64,000 nt of DNA, from the NCBI GenBank assembly GCA_941918925.1, contig OW799234.1, positions 48,018,412 to 48,082,411 of the forward strand, in the 5' to 3' direction. The notes beneath the pieces were generated by a model. It was not told where the DNA came from, did no database searches, and worked only from the letters and a program-made list of their open reading frames with translations. A program made the position numbers and the translations under genes. Shown piece after piece: positions 24,494 through 35,158 of this stretch. Every line of letters begins with the position of its first letter. Within the stretch, counting starts at the first letter, position 1. The stretch comes from Phyto melanocephala. Its lineage: Eukaryota > Arthropoda > Insecta > Diptera > Rhinophoridae.

Positions 24494-25245
24494 CTATAAC
24501 ATCCTATTACGGATTTTCTCAACCCTACGAAGTTCAATGAGAACCAATCTAGCATATTCACATACATACTCCCAACTGCGTGCAGAGGACAACATAATCT
24601 CCATTATATTTCTGTGATCAACACTACGGCCTATCATCCCCTCAAGGTGTATTCTCTCCCTACCAAAACGCGAGCACGAAAAGAATACATGTTCAGCATT
24701 CTCCTCGACATTACCATCACAACTCGGACAGAACGGAGAAGTATCATGACCAAATCTGTATAAGTAAGACCGGAAACAACCGTGTCCACTAAGCAACTGC
24801 GTAACATAGAAGTCCAGATCCCCATGTGTTCGCCCGAGCCATGGGACTAAGTCAGGAATAAGAAAACGTCCATCTACCCTTCTCTGACAAGGACCATCGC
24901 CGCTGCCACTCAGCAATCGTTTCAATATCTGAGAAGCCTCTGATCTGAAGATCAATTGGCATCATTCCCGCAATCACCAATGCTGCATCATCTGATACAG
25001 TCCGGAAAGCACAAATAACTCGCAAAGCAGCCAGTCTATATATTGGGCTTATAATTCCCCTAAAGGTCTTCAACCCAAGAGCCCGAGACCAGATAGGTGA
25101 TGCATACATAATCACACTCTTAACTACTCCAGCCAGAAGTTTCCGACGTAAGTACTTTGGGCCTCTCGTATTTGGCATTATACGAGACAGAGCAGTATAT
25201 GTTCTCGAAGACTTCTCAGCAACATATTGTAATGTACAATCTTAA
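24494..25245 (-). pseudogene. Non-LTR retrotransposon ORF2 C-terminal fragment
   Basis: Reading on the minus strand, frames 25245-24852 and 24955-24494 together encode the region after the reverse transcriptase of an R1/LOA/I-type element: a stretch with MYASPIWSRAL and LAALRVICAFRTVS, then a tryptophan-rich linker, then a Cys/His motif (CPSCDGNVEENAEHVFFSC) followed by a Leu/Arg-rich end. A frameshift near 24865-24900 separates the frames. It starts abruptly near 25245, as expected for 5' truncation by incomplete reverse transcription. It would join well onto the end of the RT piece at 34469-35041, so it may be another copy of that family. Confidence 0.75.
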
Positions 25246-26423
25246 CGAATCTACAGAAGTAAGAAAAATCTGAACATTTTCTGCTACAATTGCTGGCAGC
25301 ATCAAAAAAAAATTTGTTTTCAGGAAAAGATTTAAAAACATTTTCTAAGAGTAAAGTTTACGTTAATTATATAAATACATATATAACCATTATTTCAACC
25401 AAGAAACGTTTATTAAAAGGTATTAATGTAATCAAAATAGGTATTCTAGGAGATCGAAGAAAAATATTTTTTTAAACCCTAATAACATATATTTATATAT
25501 ATTATATCAACATCAAGATGTTTTGAAGCAACATTGTTGCTAAGTTTATTTACGAAACAAATCAATCAGTTACAAATTAGTTGAATGTATGTATTTACAT
25601 ATATTAAGGTATACTTAATTATTACGTTTATTTAGGTATGTATTTGTTATTAAAACATTCAGTATAGTTACTAGAGAATTTTTGTTTCTATAATTTGTAC
25701 TATACTTAGTTCTAAATTACCTTTGTTGCATTTTATTAAATGGTTTTTGTCTGTAATAATCACTGATTTGTTAAAACACATGATGAGTTGCAATCAAAAG
25801 TATTCACTTTTGCTTTTGACATTTCACTGTAAGCCAATTAAACACATCTTCAGTTTTCGAACCGAACTGTCATTATTACTGATATCAGGTTGAAACTTCC
25901 TTTTTCCTTTGACTACTGGAGTGGTAACATCGAAATTTCGGGTTATAAATTCGCAATAAGAAATCTTCAATTTAAATCCACATCCAATTGAAAGTTGTAT
26001 AAATAATCGCTAAACTTAAAGTTTTAGAGAGTTTGCCAAGGTAAATATAAAATATTTTTATTTTTGGTGATTTAAAATAACATCGCAATTATTTGTCAGA
26101 AACGTATATATAAATCCCGAAAAATTGTAAGCTTGAAACCTCGTGGACTTACTTTTGCGAAGGCTACCTCTTTTTATAGCTAAGCCCACAATAACCATTT
26201 TCCACAAAAGGTTAACAAAGAAAATACCAAACCGTAGACGCCGGTTGAGAGAAGGTATAAAATTGTAAAAAGTTTGTTATACCAATATCATAAGATATTA
26301 ATCTTATTTAACGTTTATTCCTATTTAGGCTTTGGAAGTGTTTGACGCACACCCACGCTCTCCAATAGCCTTCTCTCTTAAAAAAAGCAAAAAAATCAAA
26401 AACAAAAAAAAAAATATAACAAG
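25246..26423. other. AT-rich spacer
   Basis: No supported gene. The 61-codon frame at 25290 is Lys/Ile-rich. A TATA-like word (tgtataaataat) lies near 25996, but no coding frame follows it. An A-rich tract near 26380-26418 precedes the next repeat. Confidence 0.4.
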
Positions 26424-28848
26424 TAAGAGCACTATATTCGGCTGTGCCGAATCTTTTATACCCACTACCAATTTTGTGTACATTTAAAGCACAATATTTA
26501 TTATTTTGTTAATCGCTATGGAATAATCTTTTTTCAGTAAAATATGTATCGATTTCTTTATAGAGGACGGTTAAATTTTAAGGGCCCATGTTGAAGGTGA
26601 ACTACACCTAGTCTTTAAATTTGTTTTCTGCATTTCACTTGACATTTCTCAATCTCAAACTTACTCAATTCGATCCGTGGAAGGATACGCAAATGAGCAA
26701 CGCTTTAAAGTTATTCAGGTTTTTTATTAAAATGGGCGTTTAAATCAAAATGCATTTTATGCAGTTCGTAATTTTTTTGATCAACATAATCGTTCCAATT
26801 CGTCCACAATCGGGAGAATTGTAAGAAATATTTAAATTTCTGCAAAACAGGTCTGTATAAAATGTTAGAAAATCTGTGAATGCCTTCTTAGTTCGTTGAC
26901 TTGGAACCACTGCTGGTTTTTGCGATAGTGTGGCAAAAGAGCAGTCAACCTCGCCTCATCATTATGCCCAACAATTGAGAATCAATATTGTCATTGAAAA
27001 TTTGGGCCATCAGATAAAGGAGTGGCGCCAAGGATGGGGGGATGGGCATTTGGCCGATATTTTGTTAAATACATAATATAACCATACATATAGTATCATT
27101 ATAAAAAGAAATAATAATAATATCCTAAATAATTTGTGTTTTATTTAAATTCAACATAAATTTAACCACCCTTTATAACTTCGATACGCTACTAAAATGC
27201 TTTTGTAAGTGTAGTCCTTCAATGAAAGTGGGCGTTAAAGTAGGCATGTCAATAAAGTTTCTGCTAATAAATACAACTTAGATATTTCAATATAGTCCTT
27301 TATTTTCTCAAAAATTTATTAATAGAGAAATCACATGAATTTAAGATAAACCGTTATATGGGAGGTAGGCGTTAAAGTGGGCGTGGCAGCTTATTTTTCT
27401 GGCACAGTAATGACATTGCCCAGGGGAATATACGTAGCAAATTTTATCATCATACCTTTAATTTTGGCGGTTTTATGAGCTTTTAAATTTCATTAACGGT
27501 AGATAACGTGAAAGCGTGTCAAAGTTGTTTTTGCGAATGAGTACAACTTATGTGTTTCAATATAGCCCTTTATTATTCCAAAATCTTTATTAATAGAGAA
27601 ATTATATGAATTTTAGGTAAAACGTTATATGGGAGGTGGGCGTAAAAGTGGGCGTGGCACCTTAATTTTCTGGCACATTAATGACATTATCTAGTGGGAT
27701 ATACGTAGCAAATTTTATCATCATACCTCTAATTTTGGCAGTTTTATGAGCTTTTAAATTTTATTAACGGTAGATAACGTGAAAAGTGGGCGTTATAGTA
27801 GGCGTGTCAAAATTGTTTTTGCGAATAAGTGCAACTTAGGTGTTTCAATATAGCCCTTTATTATTCCAAAATCTTTATTAATAGAAAAAATTATATGAAT
27901 TTTAGGTAAAACGTTATATGGGAGGTGGGCGTAAAAGTGGGCGTGGCACCTTAATTTTCTGGCACAGTAATGACATTGCCTAGGGGGATAGACGTAGCAA
28001 ATTTAATCATCATACCTCTAATTGTGGCGGTTTTATGAGCTTTAAATTTCATTAACGGTAGATAACGTGGAAAGTGGGCGTTATAGTAGGCGTGTCAAAG
28101 TTTTTTTTGCGAATGAGAACAACTTAGGTGTTTCAATATAGCCCTTTATTATTCCAAAATCTTTATTTGTAGCGAAATTATATGAATTTTAGGTAAAACG
28201 TTATATGGGAGGTGGGCGTAAAAGTGGGTGTGGCACATTGATTTTCCGTTACAAAAAAGCCTCTAACCAAAAAGCAAAGTGTGCAAAATTTCAGAGTCGT
28301 ACATCCAATTTTGTTGCTTTTATGACGTTTTTGTTTTTAAATATACCGAAAAATACACTGTGCGGTATAAATTTTCGTACATTTTGATCGATAACTTCTC
28401 TCCTAATGCATAGATTTAGATAATTTTCGGAAAAAAATATTGTTTTTACTCAGGAAATATATATTCGAAGTTTCATGAGTCTACGTTAATGCGTTTGGAC
28501 ATAATTCCATTTTATTCGATGTTCGAAGGACACTGTTTTTTCGACCTACTCTTGCTTTTCGAGCTATAACTCTGTTCCTAATATTCCGATTTAGCCCATT
28601 TTCAATGTAAAACAAACCTTGTCTATAAGAAAGATTCTGGCAAAATGAGCCCCCTAGCTTTTTCGTTGCGACCTCTATCGTGCTTTCAACAGACGGACAG
28701 ACGGACGGACATAGCTAGATCGTCATCAAATCAAACCCTGATTCAGAATATATATACTTTATGAGGTCTAAAATGGATATTTCGATGTGTTACAAACGGA
28801 ATGACAAAATGAATATACCCCCACCATTTTTTTGGTGGCGGGTATAAA
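26424..28848 (+). mobile_element. Dispersed hairpin-ended repeat, copy D (longest)
   Basis: The left end has a perfect hairpin (ttcggc tgt gccgaa) followed by ttttatacccactacca; the right end has ccaccatttttttggtggcg and ggtata. The body contains four copies of a module of 271-289 bp, each with gggaggtgggcgtaaaagtg or a close variant (at 27360, 27631, 27920 and 28207). A Tc3-like insertion sits at 26563-27173. The segment gacggacggacatagctaga (28696-28715) lies near the right end. No protein is encoded; the frame at 28205-28387 is part of the repeat. Confidence 0.8.
26563..27173 (+). mobile_element. Nested Tc1/Tc3-like deletion derivative in repeat copy D
   Basis: TA-flanked, with ends gaggacggttaaattttaag and, reverse-complemented from the right, aagggtggttaaatttatg. 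Plus-strand frames around 26760-27060 give pieces of a helix-turn-helix region resembling Tc3/IS630-type transposases (such as TIGRIVRNI and HHYAQQL), with stops and shifts. It is the same insertion as 1172-1787. Confidence 0.7.
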
Positions 28849-29340
28849 AACAATGAAAAGTCAAAAATAACAGTATGAACATATAAAGACAAAAATATAG
28901 AAATAGAAGCATATGTATACCAATATCAAAGTGTAAAAAGGCGAAGTAAAATCACAAAATAGGAAAGTCTCATCATCATTACAGTAATTTCGCTAAGACC
29001 ATGAAGAAGTCACGACGATGTTACAAACTGGAAAAAAAATATCTAACCAATAAATTCATCCCTCAATTTCTTTAAACTTATTGTCAACAACCGATATCAA
29101 TAACTACACGAATTCATTAAAATAGTACCAGAACTCATCACCAGTTGCACCTGTTTACAAATCTTCATGTTCAAGTCCGATCAAAAATAAACCATCCCCG
29201 TATTAGTCGTCAGTAAATCCGATGTCTTCAAAATTGCTCAGTTTTGTCAAAAGTGCATTAAATAAATTAATAATCAAAACAAAATCAATATAATCGCAAC
29301 AAATAATAGAAACAAAAATACAGAAAATGCAGACAATATA
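28849..29340. other. A-rich spacer
   Basis: No gene is supported. It ends in an A at 29340, which is the base preceding the Helitron insertion. Confidence 0.4.
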
Positions 29341-29969
29341 TCTATATATATAAAAGTGAAACTCTGTGTGTGTGTGTGTGTGTGTGTTAGCTATAGACTC
29401 TGAAACTGCAAAACCGATCGGGCTCAAACTTTGGTAAGTTGTTGTACACATACCGGGGAGTGTTTATGGATGAAAAAAAGTGGGCGGGGCCACGCCCATA
29501 AAAAATTAGTTATCAGTTTTAGCTACTTGCACTTGACCGATTTTTCTGAAACTTTGCACACATATCGAGCTGTCATGACTAAATAATTTCGTGATAAGAA
29601 AAGTGGGCGGGGCCACGCCCCTAAAAAAGTTTTAATTTTGAGGTACTTGCACTGGACCGATTTTTCTGAAACTTTGCACACATATTAAGCTGTCGTGACT
29701 TTATAATTTTGTGATTAAAAAAGTGGGCGGGGCCACGTCCATAAAAAAAGGGTACAATTTTGAGGTACTTGCACTTGACCGATTATTCTGAAACTTTGCA
29801 CACATATTGAACTGTTATGACTTTACAATTTCGTGATTAGAAAAGTGGGCAGGGCCACGCCCATAAAAAAAATTATAATTTTTAGGTTTTTGCACTTGAT
29901 ATTCAATTAAAATTCAGAATGCATTTCGATTCATTAAGGGGCGTAGCAACGCGCGCCGGGTTTGGCTAG
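29341..29969 (+). mobile_element. Non-autonomous Helitron
   Basis: It starts with TC (tctatatatataaaagtgaa) and ends with CTAG (gggtttggctag), is preceded by A (29340) and followed by T (29970), and has a short GC-rich potential stem (GGCG ... CGCC, 29940-29957) just before the end. These are the standard Helitron marks: insertion between A and T without target duplication. Inside is a GT microsatellite (29365-29387) and four tandem units of 120-123 bp, each with a near-palindromic gtgggcggggccacgccc (29480, 29603, 29723; 29845 has one change). No Rep/helicase is encoded. Confidence 0.85.
29480..29880. repeat. Tandem repeat inside the Helitron, 120-123 bp x about 3.5
   Basis: Each unit reads roughly gtgggcggggccacgccc, an A-run, tacttgcacttgaccgattt, ctgaaactttgcacacatat and a variable end. 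The units differ by several substitutions. Confidence 0.9.
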
Positions 29970-30833
29970 TCATTAATAAATAGTAAAGTTAGATAGGTAA
30001 TCAGAGAAGGAGTGCAAAACAGAAAGAAGAAATCAAATCATGCAAAGATATAAGTAGAGACAAGAAAAATAATAGGCAAACAGATAAGTAAGAAAGAATG
30101 TCAAAAGTAGAAATCAACTTGAAAGTAAAGTGAGAAGAACTCATAAGTTAAGAAAATAAAATTGTATTAATAAAATTAAAAAGAAGTAAGTCTGAAATTT
30201 ATACAAAAATACAATAAAAAGTGAAATTGATATCTAGTGAAGAAAAGTGATCAAATTAAAATAAACATGCAGAAACAAGCTAATTTAAAGTAAAAACTAT
30301 GAAAATAAAGGAAAATTAAGCATGAATTTAAGTATAAATAGAAAGCAAGAAGAAAAAGAAGTTTAGAGTTAAAAATACATATTTTTTAGCCATTATAAGT
30401 TATATTAAAAAATGAAAAAGTAAGAGTAAGCAGTTAGTAAAATAGTTGACAGAAGCAAGTAAAAGAAAAAGAAGTGCAAATTGTAAATTACCTTTAACAA
30501 CAACAATACTATATATTTAAATAATATAAAAACTAATCACAGTAATACCTAACACCAAGAATGATAGAAGAAAGATGACGACAACTCGAACTCAAAAATT
30601 GAATGTTCTGCGCAGGTGGGTTAAATGACGTCATGAAACAGTCTGACATTTAAACATAACAGTGGGACAATTTCTTAATTTTTCCCATAAATAATTTTAT
30701 GAGAAAAAAATTTTTTTTATTACTCGTATTTTTTTCAAGAATAAAAATAGTAAAATATTGAATGAATATATAAAATTAAGAATAATTTCAAATAAAGATT
30801 AATAAATTTTAAAATATGAATAATATCTATCTA
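29970..30833. other. Strand-asymmetric purine-rich spacer
   Basis: From about 30000 to 30600 the plus strand is overwhelmingly A and G with very few C/T runs. No frame or repeat unit is visible. Near 30625-30660 the sequence changes to mixed composition. Confidence 0.5.
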
Positions 30834-31921
30834 TTACGTTAATGTTTTAGTATATTTTCTTTTTCGGCTACTTATATTTTGTTTAATTTCCGCATTAAGC
30901 GTTATTAATCTAAAATACATCCTACATCTAAAAAAAAGTTTTTTCACTTCTTCGCTGGCTTTTACGTCCTTTGCTTCCAATAAATGTTTTTTTAAATAAT
31001 CATTTGTTAGAAATAATTTGTCTCCATTTAGCCGCATAAAACAATCATCACAAAACTTTTAAATGTTCATTTAAGAGATTGATGGCTTACTTAAGCCACC
31101 TTCACTTAAGTGATTAACCCATGAATATGATGAGTCTTCTAGGGGCTTAATGGCAATACTAGGTTCTTTGTTTTTTAATTTATGGCAAATATAACCGGCC
31201 AAATTCTCTAAACCATCACAATTTATGTTTTCGAGCTCACTTTCGTGATTTTCTTCTTGCAAGTTTTGTTGTTCGATGGCGGGATTAATGTGTTGAAGTA
31301 TTTTACTTACAAAAATCAGAAGCAAAATTAGTTCTGTACTACAAGTACTTAAAACTTTGAATTTACCTGTTAAAGAATATTGCTCATTTTCTAAATCAGG
31401 AGTATTATCTTCCTCAACATTTGCATCAGTACCTAAGATCCCTTCGTTATACCCAAGAATATATGATCTAAGTCTGTATTTAAATTCTTGATGGTCAGGA
31501 TGGTCGTAAAGACCTCCCTTGGATCTAACTATACCAAAAAACTTTTCAAGAGCATCCTGATTAAGGCGATACGTTAAGATATACTCAATATTATAAAGAC
31601 TCTTAAGTTCACTATACATGAGTCTTAACGCATTATTTGTTTGAATAATGCCTGTTCAGTAAAATAAATAGATTCTAATCAAACAGTTTTCAACATTCAA
31701 ATTAAACTGTATACCTTTTACCTTAGTATTTTTATGGTGTCCTTCCGTTTGCAAAATGTTATCCAAAGCTTTCTTTGTTGCTCATTATTTTTTGGAAAAC
31801 TGTAAAAGGACACATCTAAGATAAGTTATATTAAAAACACGCACAAAATTAGTTTTAAACACAATTTCTCACTTGATTTCTTTCTATCGTTTCGCATGCA
31901 TTTGCCCACTGCGCCCTTCAT
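30834..31921 (-). pseudogene. P-element/THAP9-like transposase, internally deleted remnant
   Basis: On the minus strand, a start-like ATG at 31921 opens a short exon (to about 31864) with a partly degraded THAP beginning. An exon at 31799-31722, with AG before and GT after, encodes FPKNNEQQRKLWITFCKRKD, the typical middle of a THAP zinc finger. Next comes a frame from about 31655 to 31071 with the P-transposase C-terminal signature (YRLNQDALEKFFGIVRSKGG), then, after two stops, 31037-30834 (KLFFRCRMYFRLITLN), again P-type. The middle, which holds most of the catalytic domain, is missing. This is an old deletion derivative of a P-like transposon rather than a host THAP gene. Confidence 0.75.
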
Positions 31922-32256
31922 GTTTACAATTTGCTTCAAATTTTTGAACAAGAATTTTTTACACTTAAAGCTTTCAAATAGCCTCCACACACGGTTATTA
32001 TAATAATAATTATTTTTTACACAATATTTAATAGATAAAAACACAATATTCTTGATCTATAACGAAATATGATAAATTAATTTTTTGAAAATAAGCCTGT
32101 ATTAAACATAAAATATTTCTTGTGAATAAGGCAAATATACATACATTTAATATACAAAGAAACGCCAAAATCAAAAACTAAAAATATATAATTAGGTTTT
32201 TGTCTTAGTTTGCTTGATTTTATTTCATTCTTTTTTTATATAAAGTGCATTATGTA
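31922..32256. other. AT-rich spacer
   Basis: No gene is visible between the P-like remnant and the Tc3-like element. The 72-codon minus-strand frame here overlaps the THAP start and reads through AT-rich leader sequence. Confidence 0.4.
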
Positions 32257-32767
32257 AAGGGACCGCCAAATAATTTTTTTTTTTTTTGAAAATGCTATAA
32301 AAAGTGTAGCTTCGGCTGTGTGGCACGTAGCGCCGTCCTGTTGAAACCAAATGTTGCCAATATCCTCCCGATAACGATCGCCATTGACTACGGCCACTCC
32401 TTGCTCATTTTCGAAGAAAAATGGTCCAATTATGCCTCTTGACCAAAATCCGCACCAAACAGCTACTCGTTTTGGGTGTATCGGCTTTTCAATGTATGCG
32501 TGCGGGTTTTCTGTGCCCCAAAGAAACAATTTTGCTTGTTTGCATACCCGCCAAGATCAAAATGAGCTCAATCTGAAAGGATGTTTTTTTTGTGCCAAAA
32601 TCGGTCAAAGTAATGTCACAATATTTCCCAGCGTTGTTCAAGCGTATACACAACTATATTCGTTCAGCGGAAGAATAAAACTAATTATCTGTCAAATCAT
32701 ACATGAACTGGTGTTATCATTCATGAAAAAAGCAATAGTTGAAAAAAACGTTAAATGGCGGACCCTT
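32257..32767 (-). mobile_element. Tc3/IS630-like transposon, deletion derivative
   Basis: Inverted ends aagggaccgccaaataa (left) and aagggtccgccatttaa (reverse complement of the right end) are flanked by TA on both sides (32255-32256 and 32768-32769). On the minus strand a frame of 97 codons (32529-32236) encodes part of a DDE transposase catalytic domain, including AVWCGFWSRGIIGPFFFEN and the second-aspartate block WFQQDGATCHTA. Upstream pieces on the same strand are frame-shifted. Small deletions remove a segment before WFQQDG and the end of the protein. Confidence 0.8.
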
Positions 32768-32769
32768 TA

Positions 32770-34159
32770 TAAGGTTTAATGTTATTATTTAAGTTAAAGA
32801 ATTTTTTTTTATCCTATGGAGTTAATTTTCATATATGTAAGTTGTCAATTAAATTTCTGGTTCTCAATTTTATAAAATTTTCCTGAAGAAGATACACAAA
32901 GTGATACCGAAATATTGGAGTTAAAAATAAAAAACAAATTAATAAAAAAAAACACCTCAAGCTCATAAAAATATTCAAGAATACACACATAGCTCTAAAT
33001 ATTTTGGAAGTACATAGAATAGGTAACCCTAGCTTGGGTTAAGCTACGTCATCTAACGGGAAGACATGCGCATGTCGTAATCTCTTTGTATATCATTCTT
33101 GACCTAACACTAAACCTGTGATAGAGAAAACAAATTAAACAACACCAAAGACAATTTCAACTAATCATCTTAATAGTTATCATCATTAATCCAACTTCAT
33201 CAAGTTCGAGGAGGCCTCATCGATCATCATGATTAAGTTTGGTAAGTTTTAATATTTTAATTGTGTTCTCTTTCATATGTACTTATTCGCTAAAAATATT
33301 TTGTTGGAGCATGCGCGAAACAAAAGAAGACAAATTGTTGTACTTGACACTGATTTTTTTTGTTTTGTTTTGATAATAATAAAACTTAACTAATGCACAA
33401 TTACTTCTATTTTTGTTACGTCTTTTCTTTTGCTCGGCCAGATTTAACGAAATAAATCACCTTTGCTCACCTTTGGGTGAACAAAAATTACAATTTTTTT
33501 TTTAAATTGCTCTAGAATTTCGTTTTTAAAATATGTTTTTTTTTTCTAAGGGTAATATACAAACTTTAAAGAAAAAAAAAATAGAATAACGTGTAAGATA
33601 TTTTAATTAAATTAATAACATTAATTTAATTAAATGCAAATGTTAGATAAAAATAATTTGTGTTTTTTGAGATTATCTTTTAGTATTTTGGTCTATGTAA
33701 ATATTAATAATATTTAAGTATATAAATCTTAACAGAACAAATATGATAATTATTGAATTATATTTATTACTATACACTTATTATATTTTTGGTTGAAATA
33801 AAAAGGAATTAATCGTTATTAATAATGAATTGGTAAATACATCAACTACGTCTGTTTCAATCATGTAATACAATGTTAGAGTAACGTAATTGTGGGATTC
33901 TAGAAAATAGTTCTCTTGTACGCCACTAGAATCAAGGTAGGGAGGTTTACGAGGCGAAGTTTCCCCTTAACATCTGGGATACCTATTTAAAAATGGTAAG
34001 TTGATCAATACACTTTGTTTAGCTTCATATGTCATACATAATCACAAAGGGGCTTAGTTTTTTTTTGAAATTTGTGATTATACTAGTCCACTGTAAGTTT
34101 GAACGTAAAGTATTTTTTTAGGGAGTCTATAAAAAGACTCTGTAAAGTATGGAGATTAG
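32770..34159. other. AT-rich spacer
   Basis: No gene is supported. Short poly(T) and poly(A) tracts near 33490-33580; a TTAATTAAATTAATaacATTAATTTAATTAA palindrome-like stretch is centred near 33620. Confidence 0.4.
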
Positions 34160-34468
34160 GCTTAAAGAGAACACGAACTCCCCCAATCCCGACTGATCGC
34201 TAGCGATGTAATGGCTCCCGCCGTCCTCTTTTTCGTATCACTTAATGAGACTTCTACCACCATTGTTTGTTTAAGTATCGAATTAGCAATTAGGCTGAAT
34301 TGTATATTACATACAGAAATATATATATATAATACGTACAGAAAATGTCGTGTCATAAGACAAATAGTGTTACTAGAATAACTGTCTCTTTACCTAAAGA
34401 AATAAAGACACACATACTCATATTCAGTCGCCCATTACATGGGGCCCAAGCTATAATGATACTCTTAC

Positions 34469-35153
34469 TCACACATACCGCCCGTTACAATATAGCAGAT
34501 GGTCCTTTAAAGATAAACGATAATCTATCATAACCCCAAGATATTTAAGCGAAGGTTTCGTCTCAATACAACACGATCCCACATTTAATTTCACAGACTC
34601 CATTGATCTACGGCTGGATATCAAAATCGACTCTGTCTTTTGGTCAGCGAGCCCCAAATTAACAGATTCCAACCAGGAGCGCACAATTCCTATGCTTGCA
34701 TTAGCAATGGTCGTAATCTCCACTAACTCCCTAGCGACACATATCAGGCCTATGTCATCGGCAAAACCGACAATCTTAGCCCCATCGGGAAGAGACACAC
34801 GGAGTATGCCATCATACATCACATTCCACAACAACGGTGCGAGAACCGAACCCTGTGGGACCCCACCTGAGATATTATACTGTCGCATGCCCTTGTTGGT
34901 TTCGTACAGCAGGATTCTGTCACGGAAGTAATCCTTCACTATAGCCAACAAGTACTCAGGAATCGCTAAACGCGTGAGAGAATTCAATATAACCTCCCAA
35001 TTCGCCGAGTTAAATGCATTCCTGACGTCGAGCGTTACCACTACGCAATACTCCTTTGTGCCATTCCTCCATCGTTTGCCCTATATTCATCTCCCGAACA
35101 CTCTGTTTCAGCAGTTCCTGTGCCGCCTGACAGTGATTCAGATTTAGTTGTAA
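34469..35153 (-). pseudogene. Non-LTR ORF2: endonuclease start fused to reverse transcriptase core
   Basis: A frame opening with MRVLQLNLNHCQAAQELL (from about 35153) is the usual beginning of the ORF2 endonuclease in R1/LOA/I-type elements. After about 25 residues a deletion near 35090 joins it, out of frame, to the reverse transcriptase, which reads from about 35092 through VTLDVRNAFNSANW (palm aspartate), GGVPQGSVLAPLLWN and the FADD active-site variant, up to YLGVMIDYRLS. It then stops at 34469, before the C-terminal domain. The missing C-terminal part resembles the fragment at 24494-25245. Confidence 0.8.
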
Positions 35154-35158
35154 GACTC

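Noticed and set aside
26424..28848. Regular repeats of about 280 bp, considered as a satellite or CRISPR-like array
   Set aside because: Units are long and diverged, without spacers, and lie inside a dispersed repeat with defined ends.
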